From Arsenophonus nilaparvatae (GTDB taxonomy: Bacteria; Pseudomonadota; Gammaproteobacteria; Enterobacterales; Enterobacteriaceae), in assembly GCF_000757905.1 (NCBI RefSeq), contig NZ_JRLH01000006.1: DNA of 64,000 bases. One strand, written 5' to 3'. Position numbers and translations under genes: made by a program. Numbering within the stretch: the first letter of the stretch is position 1; every line of letters begins with the position of its first letter. Below, in pieces: positions 36,205 through 46,395 of this stretch. Under the pieces are notes generated by a model. That model had not been told where the DNA came from. It searched no databases and was given only the letters and a program-made list of their open reading frames with translations.

Positions 36205-37326
36205 TTAAGTAATAAGGAATGATTTATTCGATTCTAGTAATTCCCTAATTGTATTGGTCAATATTTTAATAACATTATCGTAAATAGCATTAGCATTTGA
36301 GTATTTCTGCGTCACGGTTTGTGAAAGAGTTTGCGCTTCTGTTTTAAATTGGTCAAAACCAGATTGCCAAGCTGCCCAGCGTACTGAATTAAAACTAGCA
36401 TCCGATAAAAATTTTTTTTCACCTTTTTTAGTGCTAATCTTTGGAAAATGGTCGATTAGTTGATCAATAAAGCTAATATCTATTTTAAGATAGAAATTAT
36501 TACCATCAATAACAATACATTTCTTGGCATCCAAACCAAGCTGTTTAGCCCATGCAATCGCCTCATCTTGACTTTTTAGACTACCCTTAGAAGGTACCAG
36601 CCTTCTATGGCCATACTTACTTTTCAGTTTTATAAGATTATCAATTATCTCTTTTGTTTCATCAAATTTAAATTCAACCGTATCTTTATCCGTTTTTATC
36701 GCATCTTTAAATGGGGCAAGTATTTCATTGAGTTCTCTTAACACATCGGCATAAACTTTAGCGCCATCCTGAAAAATTTTTAAATAATGTTTATTAATAT
36801 TAGTAATACTTTGAAATAAGTGTTTAGCTATTTCCCGGCTTGATTTAACTTTAGAAAAATTAGCATTATTAAATAATGATTTTTTTGAACCAGGTATATT
36901 TTCTTCTTTATATTTATCTATTACGCTACGTATCGTTCTAATTTTTTTGTCAATCTCTTCACTGTTTTCCCCCTCATAATTAAGACTATCCGATAACGAT
37001 GTCATTATCTGATTTTCTATTTGTTGCCCTGCGCGTAGGGAGTTTGACGATAACAACAAACGGCCATTATTATTTATTATTTCTGCTGATTGAACTAATT
37101 TATTACTAGCTTCCTCTGCCATGGACTGAATTAATTTTTTATTGTATCCAACCAACTTTTCATTTCGGTTACGCCAACTTTTTAGTTCATTTAATTGAAG
37201 TTCTGAATTATCAATAATGTCTTTTTTATTACTCGCCTGAGGAAAATCAATATCAGCATTATCACCGTTATCATCATTTTTATAAAAAATGGGTGCCTTA
37301 TATATAGAAGGGTTATAAATTTCCAT
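36205..37326 (-). CDS. sipD: Needle-tip protein, SipD/IpaD type
   Basis: The C-terminal helix (LSQTVTQKYSNANAIYDNVI, then SNKSFLIT) is characteristic of SipD/IpaD, which caps the needle, senses host contact and gates the translocon. The annotated frame could begin at a TTG (37362). ATG 37326 is preferred because AAGGAATGGAG precedes it, giving 373 residues, near SipD (343). The central section has the long coiled-coil helices expected (residues about 50-110). Confidence 0.85.
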   Translation of the reverse strand: MEIYNPSIYKAPIFYKNDDNGDNADIDFPQASNKKDIIDNSELQLNELKSWRNRNEKLVGYNKKLIQSMAEEASNKLVQSAEIINNNGRLLLSSNSLRAGQQIENQIMTSLSDSLNYEGENSEEIDKKIRTIRSVIDKYKEENIPGSKKSLFNNANFSKVKSSREIAKHLFQSITNINKHYLKIFQDGAKVYADVLRELNEILAPFKDAIKTDKDTVEFKFDETKEIIDNLIKLKSKYGHRRLVPSKGSLKSQDEAIAWAKQLGLDAKKCIVIDGNNFYLKIDISFIDQLIDHFPKISTKKGEKKFLSDASFNSVRWAAWQSGFDQFKTEAQTLSQTVTQKYSNANAIYDNVIKILTNTIRELLESNKSFLIT

Positions 37327-37442
37327 CTCCATTCCTTTACCGATATTGCCTAAAAAACCCAATCAGGGCACTTCATATTAGCCTTAAATTTCAGTAATAT
37401 TAATCCAGTGCTTTACTTTTTAAATCGAATGTCGTTAATAAA

Positions 37443-38516
37443 TTAACCAATAATAGCTCGACAAGTTACGACTCTACGTTGGCTCTCTTCCAAGTACATC
37501 TCTAATGCTTTTTTCACTAATGCGATGGATTCTTCATGATTTTTTTTAGTTATTTGCGCTACTTCACTAAAAGTACGTTCTTGCGCAGAATCCATTTGTG
37601 ATTGCCCAGATTTTTCTGCCTGCGCTGTTGCATGCTGTTGTCCTGCCATCTGCCCCACCGATGCTGAATTTTGCTGCACTGCATTTGACGCCACGAAAAT
37701 TTTTTGCGCTTCATTTTGCGCTTCGCGTCCAGCCACCTGTGAAAATTGGGATTTATTCTGAAATTCCTGAGCTTTAGCCATCAAGCTTTCTACCGCTTCA
37801 TTATTCATCTCTGGGTCACGAGAAGCATTTAACGCCGCATTTCGATGTTCTGTTGCAGCTGCGCTGTGTTTAACCGATTGAGTTTCATGAAGTTTCAGTG
37901 ACGAATTTTGATTCTTTAAGCTCTTAATCGAACCAAAAGTTGCTGTACCCGCCATGGCAAGAGAAACCATTGCCGTTGTTATCGCTTGTTTTTGCCCTTC
38001 ATGAGCCGCCATAACCGTATTACTAGCACTTGATTTAATTGAGTCGTATGCGATCTTAGTCTCCATATTGGCTAATTGACGACAAGTCTCTGACTGACTC
38101 AAAGCTGCCTTAATCATTGCCAGAAGTAAGCTATCCTGGTTACCTGTATAGCCATTCGCTAACTTTGTAATCTCAAAACGATTTATAGTATCAGCAATAC
38201 TCGCAAGATCTTCATCTGATAGAGAAAAGTTAAATAATTGTTCTTTCTTTTCAATATTGGTAAGTAAATCCTCAAAAGCATTTTTCACATCACTAGCTTG
38301 AACCTTTCCATAACTCTTAACATCTGGTCGTCGTATTACAGATTTTTCCGCTTCATCCTGGGGGCTATTATTTATTATATTTTGTATCTCGATTGGTGAT
38401 AGCGACAATCCAGCTAAAGAAGTTTTTTCCTTATTTGAAATAGTATCGGCATCATCAATATTACGATCCGTTTGATACAAAATAGCTCTATTATCAGAAG
38501 TACTTATTGCTGTCAT
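37443..38516 (-). CDS. sipC: Translocator protein, SipC/IpaC/YspC type
   Basis: 357 residues. Hydrophobic stretch near 165-190 (AITTAMVSLAMAGTATFGSI), then a long Gln/Ala/Ser-rich coiled-coil tail. This is the form of the minor translocon subunit, which inserts into host membrane with SipB and, in Salmonella, nucleates actin. An AAAGAGGAA ribosome site precedes the ATG; the gene is 15 bp after sipB. Confidence 0.85.
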   Translation of the reverse strand: MTAISTSDNRAILYQTDRNIDDADTISNKEKTSLAGLSLSPIEIQNIINNSPQDEAEKSVIRRPDVKSYGKVQASDVKNAFEDLLTNIEKKEQLFNFSLSDEDLASIADTINRFEITKLANGYTGNQDSLLLAMIKAALSQSETCRQLANMETKIAYDSIKSSASNTVMAAHEGQKQAITTAMVSLAMAGTATFGSIKSLKNQNSSLKLHETQSVKHSAAATEHRNAALNASRDPEMNNEAVESLMAKAQEFQNKSQFSQVAGREAQNEAQKIFVASNAVQQNSASVGQMAGQQHATAQAEKSGQSQMDSAQERTFSEVAQITKKNHEESIALVKKALEMYLEESQRRVVTCRAIIG

Positions 38517-38531
38517 ATTTTCCTCTTTAAT

Positions 38532-40514
38532 TTAAGCACGCATAGACTTAGTAATATATTTACCAGTATTATTCTGAGCAGTGATTATCTCTGTTATATT
38601 AGAAAATAATTTCATAATGCTCTCTTGCAGAAGTTTATAAGTTGTAAATAAATTCTTTGAATCATCCATTAAACGATCAATTTCATACCGTTCAAACAAC
38701 ATATCAGCAGTGATCTTAGCTTTCTGGAGCTGAACATTGGCAACATTAACGTTTAAACCGCCTTGCGCTGCTGTATTGGTAAACATAATGACTTGATTAC
38801 TCATAACTAATCTATTTCCGGTAATTTTCATTAAACGATGAATTTCTTCTGGTGTGCTTAATTTCATATTTTTAAATACAGATTTATTGATTTGCTGAGT
38901 TGTTTTTTCCATCATCGTTGAAATCTTACTGGCAATTTGTTCTAACTTTTTAGTAATCTCATCAATTATTTTTTTTACTACCGCTGATGTTTGCTTAGTT
39001 GCATTTTTTACCACGTTGGGAATAATTTTCTTTATTACCTGAACTATTGCTTGTTTAGCAACTTGTACCATTGAGGCAATAAAAGTTTGTGACATTTTTT
39101 CAATAAGAAACTTTGCCGCCGATTTCGCCACATAAGCTAAAGCAATAACGGCTGCAACCGCGACCACCGCCGTTACAATGCCCTTTGTTATCCCACATAT
39201 ATCAGTTCCTGCTGCCTTATCGATCTCTTTTAACAAACCACCCAGTGGTGTATATTCCAATATCGCATCAACAACTTTACCTAACATCTCTATTAATGGC
39301 ATAAAAACATGCTCCATTAACGGGCTCATGATCCTATCGGTTAATGATCGACCGGTCGCTTTTTCAGCGATAAAATCTGCCGCTAATAACGCTACACCAA
39401 CAGCCATCAAAGCAATTCCAGCGCCGCCAAATAACGCACTGACTGCCCCAAGAGCCATAACCAAACCACCAAGGATTTGCCCTACACATTTAGCTATTTT
39501 TTGCGTTTGTTCGGCTTTGCGTACCTGCTGGTCAAACTCTTCAGATTGGCGTTTCAATTCGTTTTGATTAGCCATCGCCCGTTTACGATTAATCTCAAGA
39601 TCATCCTTTAATTTATCAACTGCACAATTACCGATATTAATAATTAGTGTTGATAAAATTTTTAATAATTCACCTGTATTTGAGAGAGTTTCTTTAATAT
39701 GCTGTTCAATAGGTTTATCACTTTCTATTCTGTCTGCTGCTTTGAATTGACTCAATTTATTAAGCGCATCATTAATTAAACCCGTACATTGAGCTATGTC
39801 TTTCATGGCAGTCTTACACTCATTTGAATACATCTCAAATGTGTCGTTTAATTCGACTAAGTCAGTTTCTTTTTGTTGAATAAATTCAGCAAGATCATTA
39901 ATTTCTTCTGCTAACTGGTTTTCTAAGGCCAAATCTTTATCAGCTAAGTTTTCTTTCAAATTTTGATAATCTATCTGTTTGTTATTTTTATCATTTTTTT
40001 TAGTACTAAGTTCTTTTTCAAGCTCATTCTTACTCAATTGTAAACTTTCAAGCTTGATTTTCATGCTACTTAAAAGCGCTAATTGTTGTTGATAGTCATG
40101 ATTCAACTGATCTATTTCATTAGATAATTGATTAGCATTTTCAGTCTTAGCCTTTAATTTAACATTAAAAAGTTCAATTCTAAGTTTTAATTTATTTCCT
40201 TGAAGATCGACACTAATTTTTTGCATTTCAGCTAATACTAATAATAAATTACCTTTTTCTGACAGCGAAAATTTAGGCTTTCTAATCTGCAGAATATCTA
40301 TTGAATTATCAGATACATTTTTATTGTTAAACTCTGATGCTAGAATTAATTCTAATTTAGCTTTATTATTTAATTGAACACTTTCTTTGGGAGAAATAGT
40401 AATTTTATCTTTAATAACGCTAGCAATTTCATTAAAATGATCAGCATTTATATTTTCATTATTAAAATTATTAGAAAAATTTTTTCTTATATTAAATGTA
40501 TCTATCTCTCCCAT
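38532..40514 (-). CDS. sipB: Translocator protein, SipB/IpaB/YspB type
   Basis: 660 residues. Long N-terminal coiled coil (residues about 100-330) followed by two hydrophobic hairpins: GQILGGLVMALGAVSALFGG with AGIALMAVGVALLAADFIA, and ITKGIVTAVVAVAAVIALAY. This matches the pore-forming major translocator, which inserts into the host membrane and in Salmonella also binds caspase-1. Length near SipB (593) and IpaB (580), slightly longer. Preceded by its chaperone. Confidence 0.9.
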   Translation of the reverse strand: MGEIDTFNIRKNFSNNFNNENINADHFNEIASVIKDKITISPKESVQLNNKAKLELILASEFNNKNVSDNSIDILQIRKPKFSLSEKGNLLLVLAEMQKISVDLQGNKLKLRIELFNVKLKAKTENANQLSNEIDQLNHDYQQQLALLSSMKIKLESLQLSKNELEKELSTKKNDKNNKQIDYQNLKENLADKDLALENQLAEEINDLAEFIQQKETDLVELNDTFEMYSNECKTAMKDIAQCTGLINDALNKLSQFKAADRIESDKPIEQHIKETLSNTGELLKILSTLIINIGNCAVDKLKDDLEINRKRAMANQNELKRQSEEFDQQVRKAEQTQKIAKCVGQILGGLVMALGAVSALFGGAGIALMAVGVALLAADFIAEKATGRSLTDRIMSPLMEHVFMPLIEMLGKVVDAILEYTPLGGLLKEIDKAAGTDICGITKGIVTAVVAVAAVIALAYVAKSAAKFLIEKMSQTFIASMVQVAKQAIVQVIKKIIPNVVKNATKQTSAVVKKIIDEITKKLEQIASKISTMMEKTTQQINKSVFKNMKLSTPEEIHRLMKITGNRLVMSNQVIMFTNTAAQGGLNVNVANVQLQKAKITADMLFERYEIDRLMDDSKNLFTTYKLLQESIMKLFSNITEIITAQNNTGKYITKSMRA

Positions 40515-40544
40515 ATAATAACTCCTAATTAAAAATATAAAACA

Positions 40545-41075
40545 TTAAGAAATCGAAGTTTCTGTTTTAACTTCTGTTTCTGATAATCTAGCTTCTTTAA
40601 TAACTTTTCGATAGACTTCCGCTTTTTTTACTAATTTAACATCGGTACTTTCATTACAAACTAAATCAAAACAATAAAGTGCCTTAGCAATATCTCCCAT
40701 TTGCAAATGGCATTGGCCTGAATAAAAAACTGGGCAATGATTGTTTTTTGCCATTACATAAGATAAAGCATAAATATCACAGGCTTTGGCATAATCCTTT
40801 TTAAGCTGATAAACAACACCTAACCCAATGAAATAATCAGCATTTTTTAAATCGTACATACATAGAAATTTAAAAAACTTTTCAGCTTCATCAAGCCTAC
40901 CTTGCTGATAAAATTCATAAGCATGCGCATAAATATTCTCTATAACATTTTCATCTATTTCATAAATATCTTTTAGTGTGGCACCCGTATTCATAACGGT
41001 CAGAATAGTTTCTTCAAGACCAAAACTATCTTGTTCATTCTGAGTAAGAGATATATTTTCATTATTATAGGGCAT
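40545..41075 (-). CDS. sicA: Class II type III chaperone, SicA/IpgC/SycB type
   Basis: 176 residues with three tetratricopeptide repeats (YEFYQQGRLDEAEKFFKFLC, YFIGLGVVYQLKKDYAKACD, QCHLQMGDIAKALYCFDLVC). It holds the translocators SipB and SipC soluble before secretion. In Salmonella free SicA co-activates InvF, so here it may partner the AraC regulator at 52842-53672. A perfect AGGAG site precedes the ATG. Confidence 0.92.
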   Translation of the reverse strand: MPYNNENISLTQNEQDSFGLEETILTVMNTGATLKDIYEIDENVIENIYAHAYEFYQQGRLDEAEKFFKFLCMYDLKNADYFIGLGVVYQLKKDYAKACDIYALSYVMAKNNHCPVFYSGQCHLQMGDIAKALYCFDLVCNESTDVKLVKKAEVYRKVIKEARLSETEVKTETSIS

Positions 41076-41174
41076 AGTAAATCTCCTGAATTGCTATTAG
41101 CATTCATTTTCACAATTAAAACAGATAAATAAATCGTATTCACATAAATAACGCTCATAAAAAATGTTAGTTCT

Positions 41175-42221
41175 TTATGTAACCTCGCTATCCCACTCAT
41201 TTTCAACTTTTTGTAACCAACTTAAAATTTTAATTATTTCACCAATTTCCTCTAAATTAATAAAAGAGTAAAGTTGATGGGTATTATATATTCGACGAGC
41301 TAATGCAATATTTTCTATTACCAGCACGCCCTCTTTTTCAGCATATGCGCGAGCAGCAAGCGCTCGTTGATTCTTCTCTAATACTGAGACCATTGGTATA
41401 GCAACTATTTGCGGATTTAGATAGATACCAATAATGACATGTGTTGGATTAGCAATCATAAATTTTGAACTCTTAATATCTCTTTTTACTTGTTCGGATA
41501 AAATCTCGACATGCAATTCTTTTCTTTTTGATTTGATTTCAGGATTTCCTTCCTGCTCTTTATGTTCACGTTTAACTTCATTTTTATCCATCTTTAAATC
41601 TTTAATATGAATAAAATACTCTGCAACAGAATCTAAAATCAAGACAATAATAGATGACAATAATAAAATAACGATAAAATCGATAAGTAACGTTTTCCAT
41701 ACTAAAAAAACATCTTGAATATTTAAATAAATTTGAGCAAAAATAATTTTTTTATTATTACCCCAATAAATATATGTAACAATAAAAAATACTAAGATAA
41801 ATAAAAATGTTTTAATGAAGCCTTTTATCGTTCTAATATTGAATATTTTTTTAATTCCATTGATAGGATTTAAAGTATTAAAATCTAATTTTAATACTTT
41901 AGTTGCAATTTTAAATCCTGTCTGTGCCATCGTCGTAAGCATAATAATTAATATACATAAAAAAAGAAAAGGTAAAAAAATCTTTAATGCCGAAAATAAA
42001 AGGACAAAAGTATAATTTAATGGTGTAATACGATGATTATTTTTTAATGTATTCGCCCAAACATCTATTATGGCTGTGAAATTAATATAATTTGTCAAAT
42101 ATAAACAACCTAAAAAAATAAGACAACTGATAACTAAATCTTTACTTTTAAAACTTTTTCCTTTCTGAGCTGCATCTTTTAGCTTCTTAGGCGTTGGTTT
42201 TTCCGTTTTGTTTGCTGACAT
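41175..42221 (-). CDS. spaS: Export-gate autoprotease / substrate switch, SpaS/YscU type
   Basis: 348 residues. Four transmembrane segments in the first ~200 residues, then a cytosolic domain with the self-cleavage motif NPTH (FMIANPTHVIIGIYL). Cleavage between Asn and Pro changes export specificity from needle to translocator. Ends the spaPQRS block; starts 9 bp after spaR. Confidence 0.93.
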   Translation of the reverse strand: MSANKTEKPTPKKLKDAAQKGKSFKSKDLVISCLIFLGCLYLTNYINFTAIIDVWANTLKNNHRITPLNYTFVLLFSALKIFLPFLFLCILIIMLTTMAQTGFKIATKVLKLDFNTLNPINGIKKIFNIRTIKGFIKTFLFILVFFIVTYIYWGNNKKIIFAQIYLNIQDVFLVWKTLLIDFIVILLLSSIIVLILDSVAEYFIHIKDLKMDKNEVKREHKEQEGNPEIKSKRKELHVEILSEQVKRDIKSSKFMIANPTHVIIGIYLNPQIVAIPMVSVLEKNQRALAARAYAEKEGVLVIENIALARRIYNTHQLYSFINLEEIGEIIKILSWLQKVENEWDSEVT

Positions 42222-42230
42222 AGTATTCCA

Positions 42231-43001
42231 TTAGATACTGTTTTCAATCAATTTAAAAGATATTTGCTGCATGACTAATACCGTTTCGCTAAAAGATGAA
42301 GAAAAATAAATCATCAGTATAGTAAAACAAATTAGACTTTTAACAGTTAAAGCAATAGAAAATGGATTTAATTGAGGTGCATATCGACCAAGTAACCCGA
42401 GCATAATTTCAGTGGCTAAAAAAATAATAATTAATGGACTCGCTAACATTATCGCTTTTGAAATTGCATAAGAAATAAAAGTTAAAATATTTGAAACTGA
42501 TGGCAATTCCATTGAAAAAGGTAGCCACAAACGATAACTATAATTATAAATTTCTAAAATAGTTATAACCCCACCATTAGCTAAAAATAGTGTCACCGCA
42601 AATAAATTAAAAAAATTAGCCAGCTCGGATGTATCCACACCATTAATAGGGTCAATACTACTACTTAATGTCGCTCCTCTTTGATTATCAATAATATTTC
42701 CTGCTATTTGTAAAACACAAAAAGGTAAAGAAATAAAAATAGCAATCATTAATCCAATAATAATTTCTTTTAGCAAGATGACTAAATAATTGATCGATTC
42801 AAATTGAGGTAAATCATATGCATCATATGGCCATACACCCATAGCAATAAATAGTGAAAGAGGAAATTTAATCGTGGAGGATAGAATATTATTAGATAAA
42901 AATGGAATAATAGAAAATATTGGAAAAATACGCGAAGCTACGACAGCTAAATGAGACAAAAAATTATAAATATTAAAATAAAAATTAGTATCTATATGCA
43001 T
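42231..43001 (-). CDS. spaR: Export-gate membrane protein, SpaR/YscT type
   Basis: 256 residues, very hydrophobic, about six to eight membrane helices. The region NQRGATLSSSIDPINGVDTSELANFFNLFAVTLF is the conserved FliR/YscT/SpaR segment. It forms the export gate with SpaP and SpaQ. Intact. Confidence 0.9.
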   Translation of the reverse strand: MHIDTNFYFNIYNFLSHLAVVASRIFPIFSIIPFLSNNILSSTIKFPLSLFIAMGVWPYDAYDLPQFESINYLVILLKEIIIGLMIAIFISLPFCVLQIAGNIIDNQRGATLSSSIDPINGVDTSELANFFNLFAVTLFLANGGVITILEIYNYSYRLWLPFSMELPSVSNILTFISYAISKAIMLASPLIIIFLATEIMLGLLGRYAPQLNPFSIALTVKSLICFTILMIYFSSSFSETVLVMQQISFKLIENSI

Positions 43002-43010
43002 AATATTAAA

Positions 43011-43265
43011 TCACGATAGTGCTAGCTTAATAACTTCATGAGCATAGCTTAAGAGAACTTCGCTATACCAACCTGATAGTAAATATAAACATCCCATTAC
43101 ACCAATTAATTTTAATCCAAAAGGCAATGTCTGCTCTTGTAGCTGAGTTATCGTCTGAAAAAGCCCAACAATTAGCCCAATAATAGTAGCGACGATGACC
43201 GGAAATAATGAAAAGATCAATATTAAATATAATGCCTTATTACTTGCAAAAATTATATTACTCAT
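43011..43265 (-). CDS. spaQ: Export-gate membrane protein, SpaQ/YscS type
   Basis: 84 residues with two membrane helices and the central loop LFQTITQLQEQTLPFGLKLIGV that is diagnostic of FliQ/YscS/SpaQ. Lies between spaP and spaR as in all related loci. Confidence 0.92.
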   Translation of the reverse strand: MSNIIFASNKALYLILIFSLFPVIVATIIGLIVGLFQTITQLQEQTLPFGLKLIGVMGCLYLLSGWYSEVLLSYAHEVIKLALS

Positions 43266-43277
43266 AAACTTTATATA

Positions 43278-43940
43278 TTATCCTGTTGCTAGTTCAATAT
43301 ACTGAGTTATTAATCCTTTTGATAACAAGCTCCATCCATCTAAGCATATAAATAAAATTAATTTTATAGGAACAGATATTGTTACCGGACTCATCATCAT
43401 CATTCCAAGTGATAATAAAATACTTGAAATAAGTAAATCAATAACAACAAAGGGCAAATATAAATAAAAGCCGATAGTAAAAGCGCTTTTTATTTCACTT
43501 AAGGCATATGCAGGAAGCAATGAAATAATAGAGCTTTCATTACCATTTTCATATTGATCATAATTTCCATCATCTGACTTTTGATGTAACTTATCAAAAA
43601 ATGACACTAATTCTTTATCTGAATATTTTATTAAATAATTTTTATATCCACCTAATCCAGAGTTTACTGAATTAATAATAGAATCAATATCTTTATAATC
43701 TATATTAACCTTATTAAATTCTTGATAACTGGTTTTTACTACAGGCAGTAGCACAAAAAATGACAACATTAATGCAACACCATTTAATACTATATTAGAA
43801 GGAATTTGTTGTAGTCCTAAAGCGTTCCTAGCCATAATAAAAACAATAGAAAATTTTATATAGCATGTGCCAGTCGCTATAATAAATGGTAATAAGGCTG
43901 AAAACGCCAATAGGGTAATCAGAGAAATATCATTATTCAT
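43278..43940 (-). CDS. spaP: Export-gate membrane protein, SpaP/YscR type
   Basis: The TTG at 43970 is a possible but poor start; ATG 43940 (MNNDISLITLLAFSALLPF) gives 220 residues, near SpaP (224). Conserved elements include FIMARNALGLQQIPSNIVLNG and the C-terminal membrane helices with MMMMSPVTISVPIKLILF. Five SpaP form the core of the helical export gate. Confidence 0.92.
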   Translation of the reverse strand: MNNDISLITLLAFSALLPFIIATGTCYIKFSIVFIMARNALGLQQIPSNIVLNGVALMLSFFVLLPVVKTSYQEFNKVNIDYKDIDSIINSVNSGLGGYKNYLIKYSDKELVSFFDKLHQKSDDGNYDQYENGNESSIISLLPAYALSEIKSAFTIGFYLYLPFVVIDLLISSILLSLGMMMMSPVTISVPIKLILFICLDGWSLLSKGLITQYIELATG

Positions 43941-43974
43941 AATTTCTACTTTTACTCTCTGTATTAACAATTGT

Positions 43975-44907
43975 TTATTTTTCGTTATGAAATAAATGAG
44001 TGATCTCTACACCCAATCTATCTTCAATCCAAATTATATTTCCTTTTGCAATTAAAACCCTATTAGCAACAATTTTAATATTATTTTCTGCGGCTAAGTC
44101 ACATGGTAGTACCTTACCTTGAAAAATACTTTCCAATTCTGATAAAGGAATTTTATTTTTCTGTAAAATATATTCAAGTGTAATGGGTATATCACTTTTA
44201 GAGCTTAAATTATCACTAGATTCTATTAGATTATCATCGTCATTGATTGTATCTTCAATATTATCATTATAAAAATTTTTATTTATCATATAGACTCCAT
44301 TATCATTAGTAAAATGTCCGATAACTTTATTTTGAATAACCACATCATGTGTTTGCTGATTCACAAATAAAATATCACCCAGATTAACCTTATTTAAAGT
44401 TAATACAGTTATATTGCTGAATCCCATTCTTAAAATTAGTTCCACTGGGATGTGTTCACATTTATATTTTTCTAATTTACTTACATGATTCAAGTTATTA
44501 TCAATATCATGGATCCAGATATTACCATAATCTGTTCTGAGCATAGCGATGATATTTTTATAATCGCTATCATTACAATTAACTTTTCCATTACTATATA
44601 AAGTATTAAATTCTAATTCAGAAGGTAAAAATTCATTTAATGTATAGCTATTTAAAAAAAGAGTTTCTAATTCATCAAATTTCCAGGCATACATAGATAA
44701 ACTGCTTAAATCTGGTTTTATTAATTCTAACCATTCTCTAAGGTCTATGATCCCTTTCCAATTTTTATTGGTAGAAAAAGATAATAATAGCTCTCCATTT
44801 GGTAATGGAAATCTTTTTTGACTAATTCCTTTTTTTTGCCAAGTAATTAATAATTGTTTTAAATTAATTTCTTTGTGACTTTTTATAGGAAAATAATTTT
44901 TTATCAT
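43975..44907 (-). CDS. spaO: Sorting-platform / C-ring protein, SpaO/YscQ type
   Basis: 310 residues. The C-terminal ~70 residues (IPLSELESIFQGKVLPCDLA, then IVANRVLIAKGNIIWIEDRLGVEITHL) form a SpoA/FliN-like surface-presentation domain; a second such domain lies near 170-215. It builds the cytoplasmic pods. Its start overlaps the preceding stop by 4 nt. An internal start producing a short C-terminal form, known for SpaO and YscQ, is possible but not shown. Confidence 0.85.
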   Translation of the reverse strand: MIKNYFPIKSHKEINLKQLLITWQKKGISQKRFPLPNGELLLSFSTNKNWKGIIDLREWLELIKPDLSSLSMYAWKFDELETLFLNSYTLNEFLPSELEFNTLYSNGKVNCNDSDYKNIIAMLRTDYGNIWIHDIDNNLNHVSKLEKYKCEHIPVELILRMGFSNITVLTLNKVNLGDILFVNQQTHDVVIQNKVIGHFTNDNGVYMINKNFYNDNIEDTINDDDNLIESSDNLSSKSDIPITLEYILQKNKIPLSELESIFQGKVLPCDLAAENNIKIVANRVLIAKGNIIWIEDRLGVEITHLFHNEK

Positions 44908-45956
44908 TCCTCATCCTCAAAGAAAATTTGGTATTTATCGCTTTTTTCATTAAATTCATCCTTATTATCTTTTCTTATAATAAGAAGATTTTTTTCAGAG
45001 TTACTATTATTATTCAAATAACTATGAATTCTATTATCAACCAATGAATCTGATGGATTAAAGCTAAATATTGGATAACATTGGAATTTTTTATTTATAC
45101 TTATATCCACATAATGTGTTTTTCCCCATTTTTTGAAAAAATATTTCAACTCTTTATTTTCATTGTAATTAATGAAATTATTTCTTATACATTTATTTTT
45201 TTGTAAATTTTCCAATGATGGCATTTCTATTTTTTTATTAAAAGTTCTTTTAGATAAAATAAGTCTTGAATGGTAATTGCAATCAATATTACTTTTATAA
45301 CTTATTGGCATTGTTTCATAACTTGGTGTTAAATTCATTTCTTGATAGTTAAATAAATTATTTACCCTAATTTGTTTGCTCTGCCCACGAGATGATAAAC
45401 CAACAAAGTGAATTAAGTTAGTTATATAATCTGCATCGATTGTATTATTAATACTTAATTTATTGGCAATATTTTCTTTTTTTATAACACTATTTTCATG
45501 TTTTACATGGTGTATCCGACTAGATTTTTTATCAGTTTGAACATATTTTTTATGATTACTAAAGTTATCATTTTTTAATTCCTCTATACTTCCAGAAGCC
45601 TTAAATATTGATTGATTACTTATTATAATATTTTCTATGCTAACATCAGATAATCTTAAAGAAATATTATAAAGTTGATTATCTACTATTGTATTATCTT
45701 TTTCTTCATTTTTCATTAAGATATCAGTTTCATCAACATCACTAAGATAGTTAACTTCATCAAGATCATAGCTATATCTACCATCATGAAATATAGTATT
45801 ATCATATAATAAATTAATATCATTAGTTTTTGATAAATCGATTTTAGATAATGGTTTGCTATTTTTTATATTTTCTTTAATAATATCATCTAATGAGCAT
45901 GTTCCATTCTGCTTTGATTGTATATTAAAAGTTTTTATTGAACTGACTTTTGGCAT
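44904..45956 (-). CDS. Putative needle-length regulator / switch protein, InvJ/SpaN type
   Basis: 350 residues, Asn/Ser/Lys-rich and low in hydrophobics, lying between the InvI and SpaO homologues, the position of InvJ (SpaN, Spa32). These proteins are secreted early, set needle length and trigger the SpaS switch. Sequence identity within the family is low and I assign it by position and composition. It overlaps the invI homologue by 32 nt. Confidence 0.65.
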   Translation of the reverse strand: MPKVSSIKTFNIQSKQNGTCSLDDIIKENIKNSKPLSKIDLSKTNDINLLYDNTIFHDGRYSYDLDEVNYLSDVDETDILMKNEEKDNTIVDNQLYNISLRLSDVSIENIIISNQSIFKASGSIEELKNDNFSNHKKYVQTDKKSSRIHHVKHENSVIKKENIANKLSINNTIDADYITNLIHFVGLSSRGQSKQIRVNNLFNYQEMNLTPSYETMPISYKSNIDCNYHSRLILSKRTFNKKIEMPSLENLQKNKCIRNNFINYNENKELKYFFKKWGKTHYVDISINKKFQCYPIFSFNPSDSLVDNRIHSYLNNNSNSEKNLLIIRKDNKDEFNEKSDKYQIFFEDEE

Positions 45957-46395
45957 AAAGAACTTCCTCTATTTCATTTTCTTCAATAAGATATTTCCTT
46001 TGAATAATTTTAACCATTTCTTTTTTTAATAAAAAAATATACTTTTCGCTTTTCATATGTAAAATTTTTTTAGTGTTTAATTTTTCTTTCTTTTCTAAAA
46101 TAATAACTTGATGATCAGCTTCCTTTTTTGCTTTCTCCAATTTTAAATCTATTAATTTATGATTAAATACCGCTTGTTTTCTTTTTATTGAAAACAACTC
46201 ATCTCTTGATAATAACCCCACATTATTAATATCTGCCAATAAATTACTAACAAATAAAATTTCTTTATTGATTTCTTTTATCTTATTTTCAATTATCATT
46301 ATTCTATTATCTAGGTTTTGCAGTAAAATATCGTTCTGATTTATTTTTTGACATATTAAAGTATGCCTTTTTTTTACATTACGATAAAATCTCAT
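45925..46395 (-). CDS. Type III stalk protein, InvI/Spa13/YscO type
   Basis: 156 residues, almost entirely charged coiled coil (RIMIIENKIKEINKEILFV; LKLEKAKKEADHQVIILEKK). Immediately after the ATPase gene, overlapping it by 17 nt. YscO/FliJ-type stalks insert in the ATPase ring and couple it to the gate protein InvA. Assigned by structure and position. Confidence 0.75.
   Translation of the reverse strand: MRFYRNVKKRHTLICQKINQNDILLQNLDNRIMIIENKIKEINKEILFVSNLLADINNVGLLSRDELFSIKRKQAVFNHKLIDLKLEKAKKEADHQVIILEKKEKLNTKKILHMKSEKYIFLLKKEMVKIIQRKYLIEENEIEEVLYAKSQFNKNF

Noticed and set aside
41000..41206. 68-codon minus-strand frame between spaS and sicA
   Set aside because: Overlaps both genes in another frame and lacks a ribosome site; it is a shadow.
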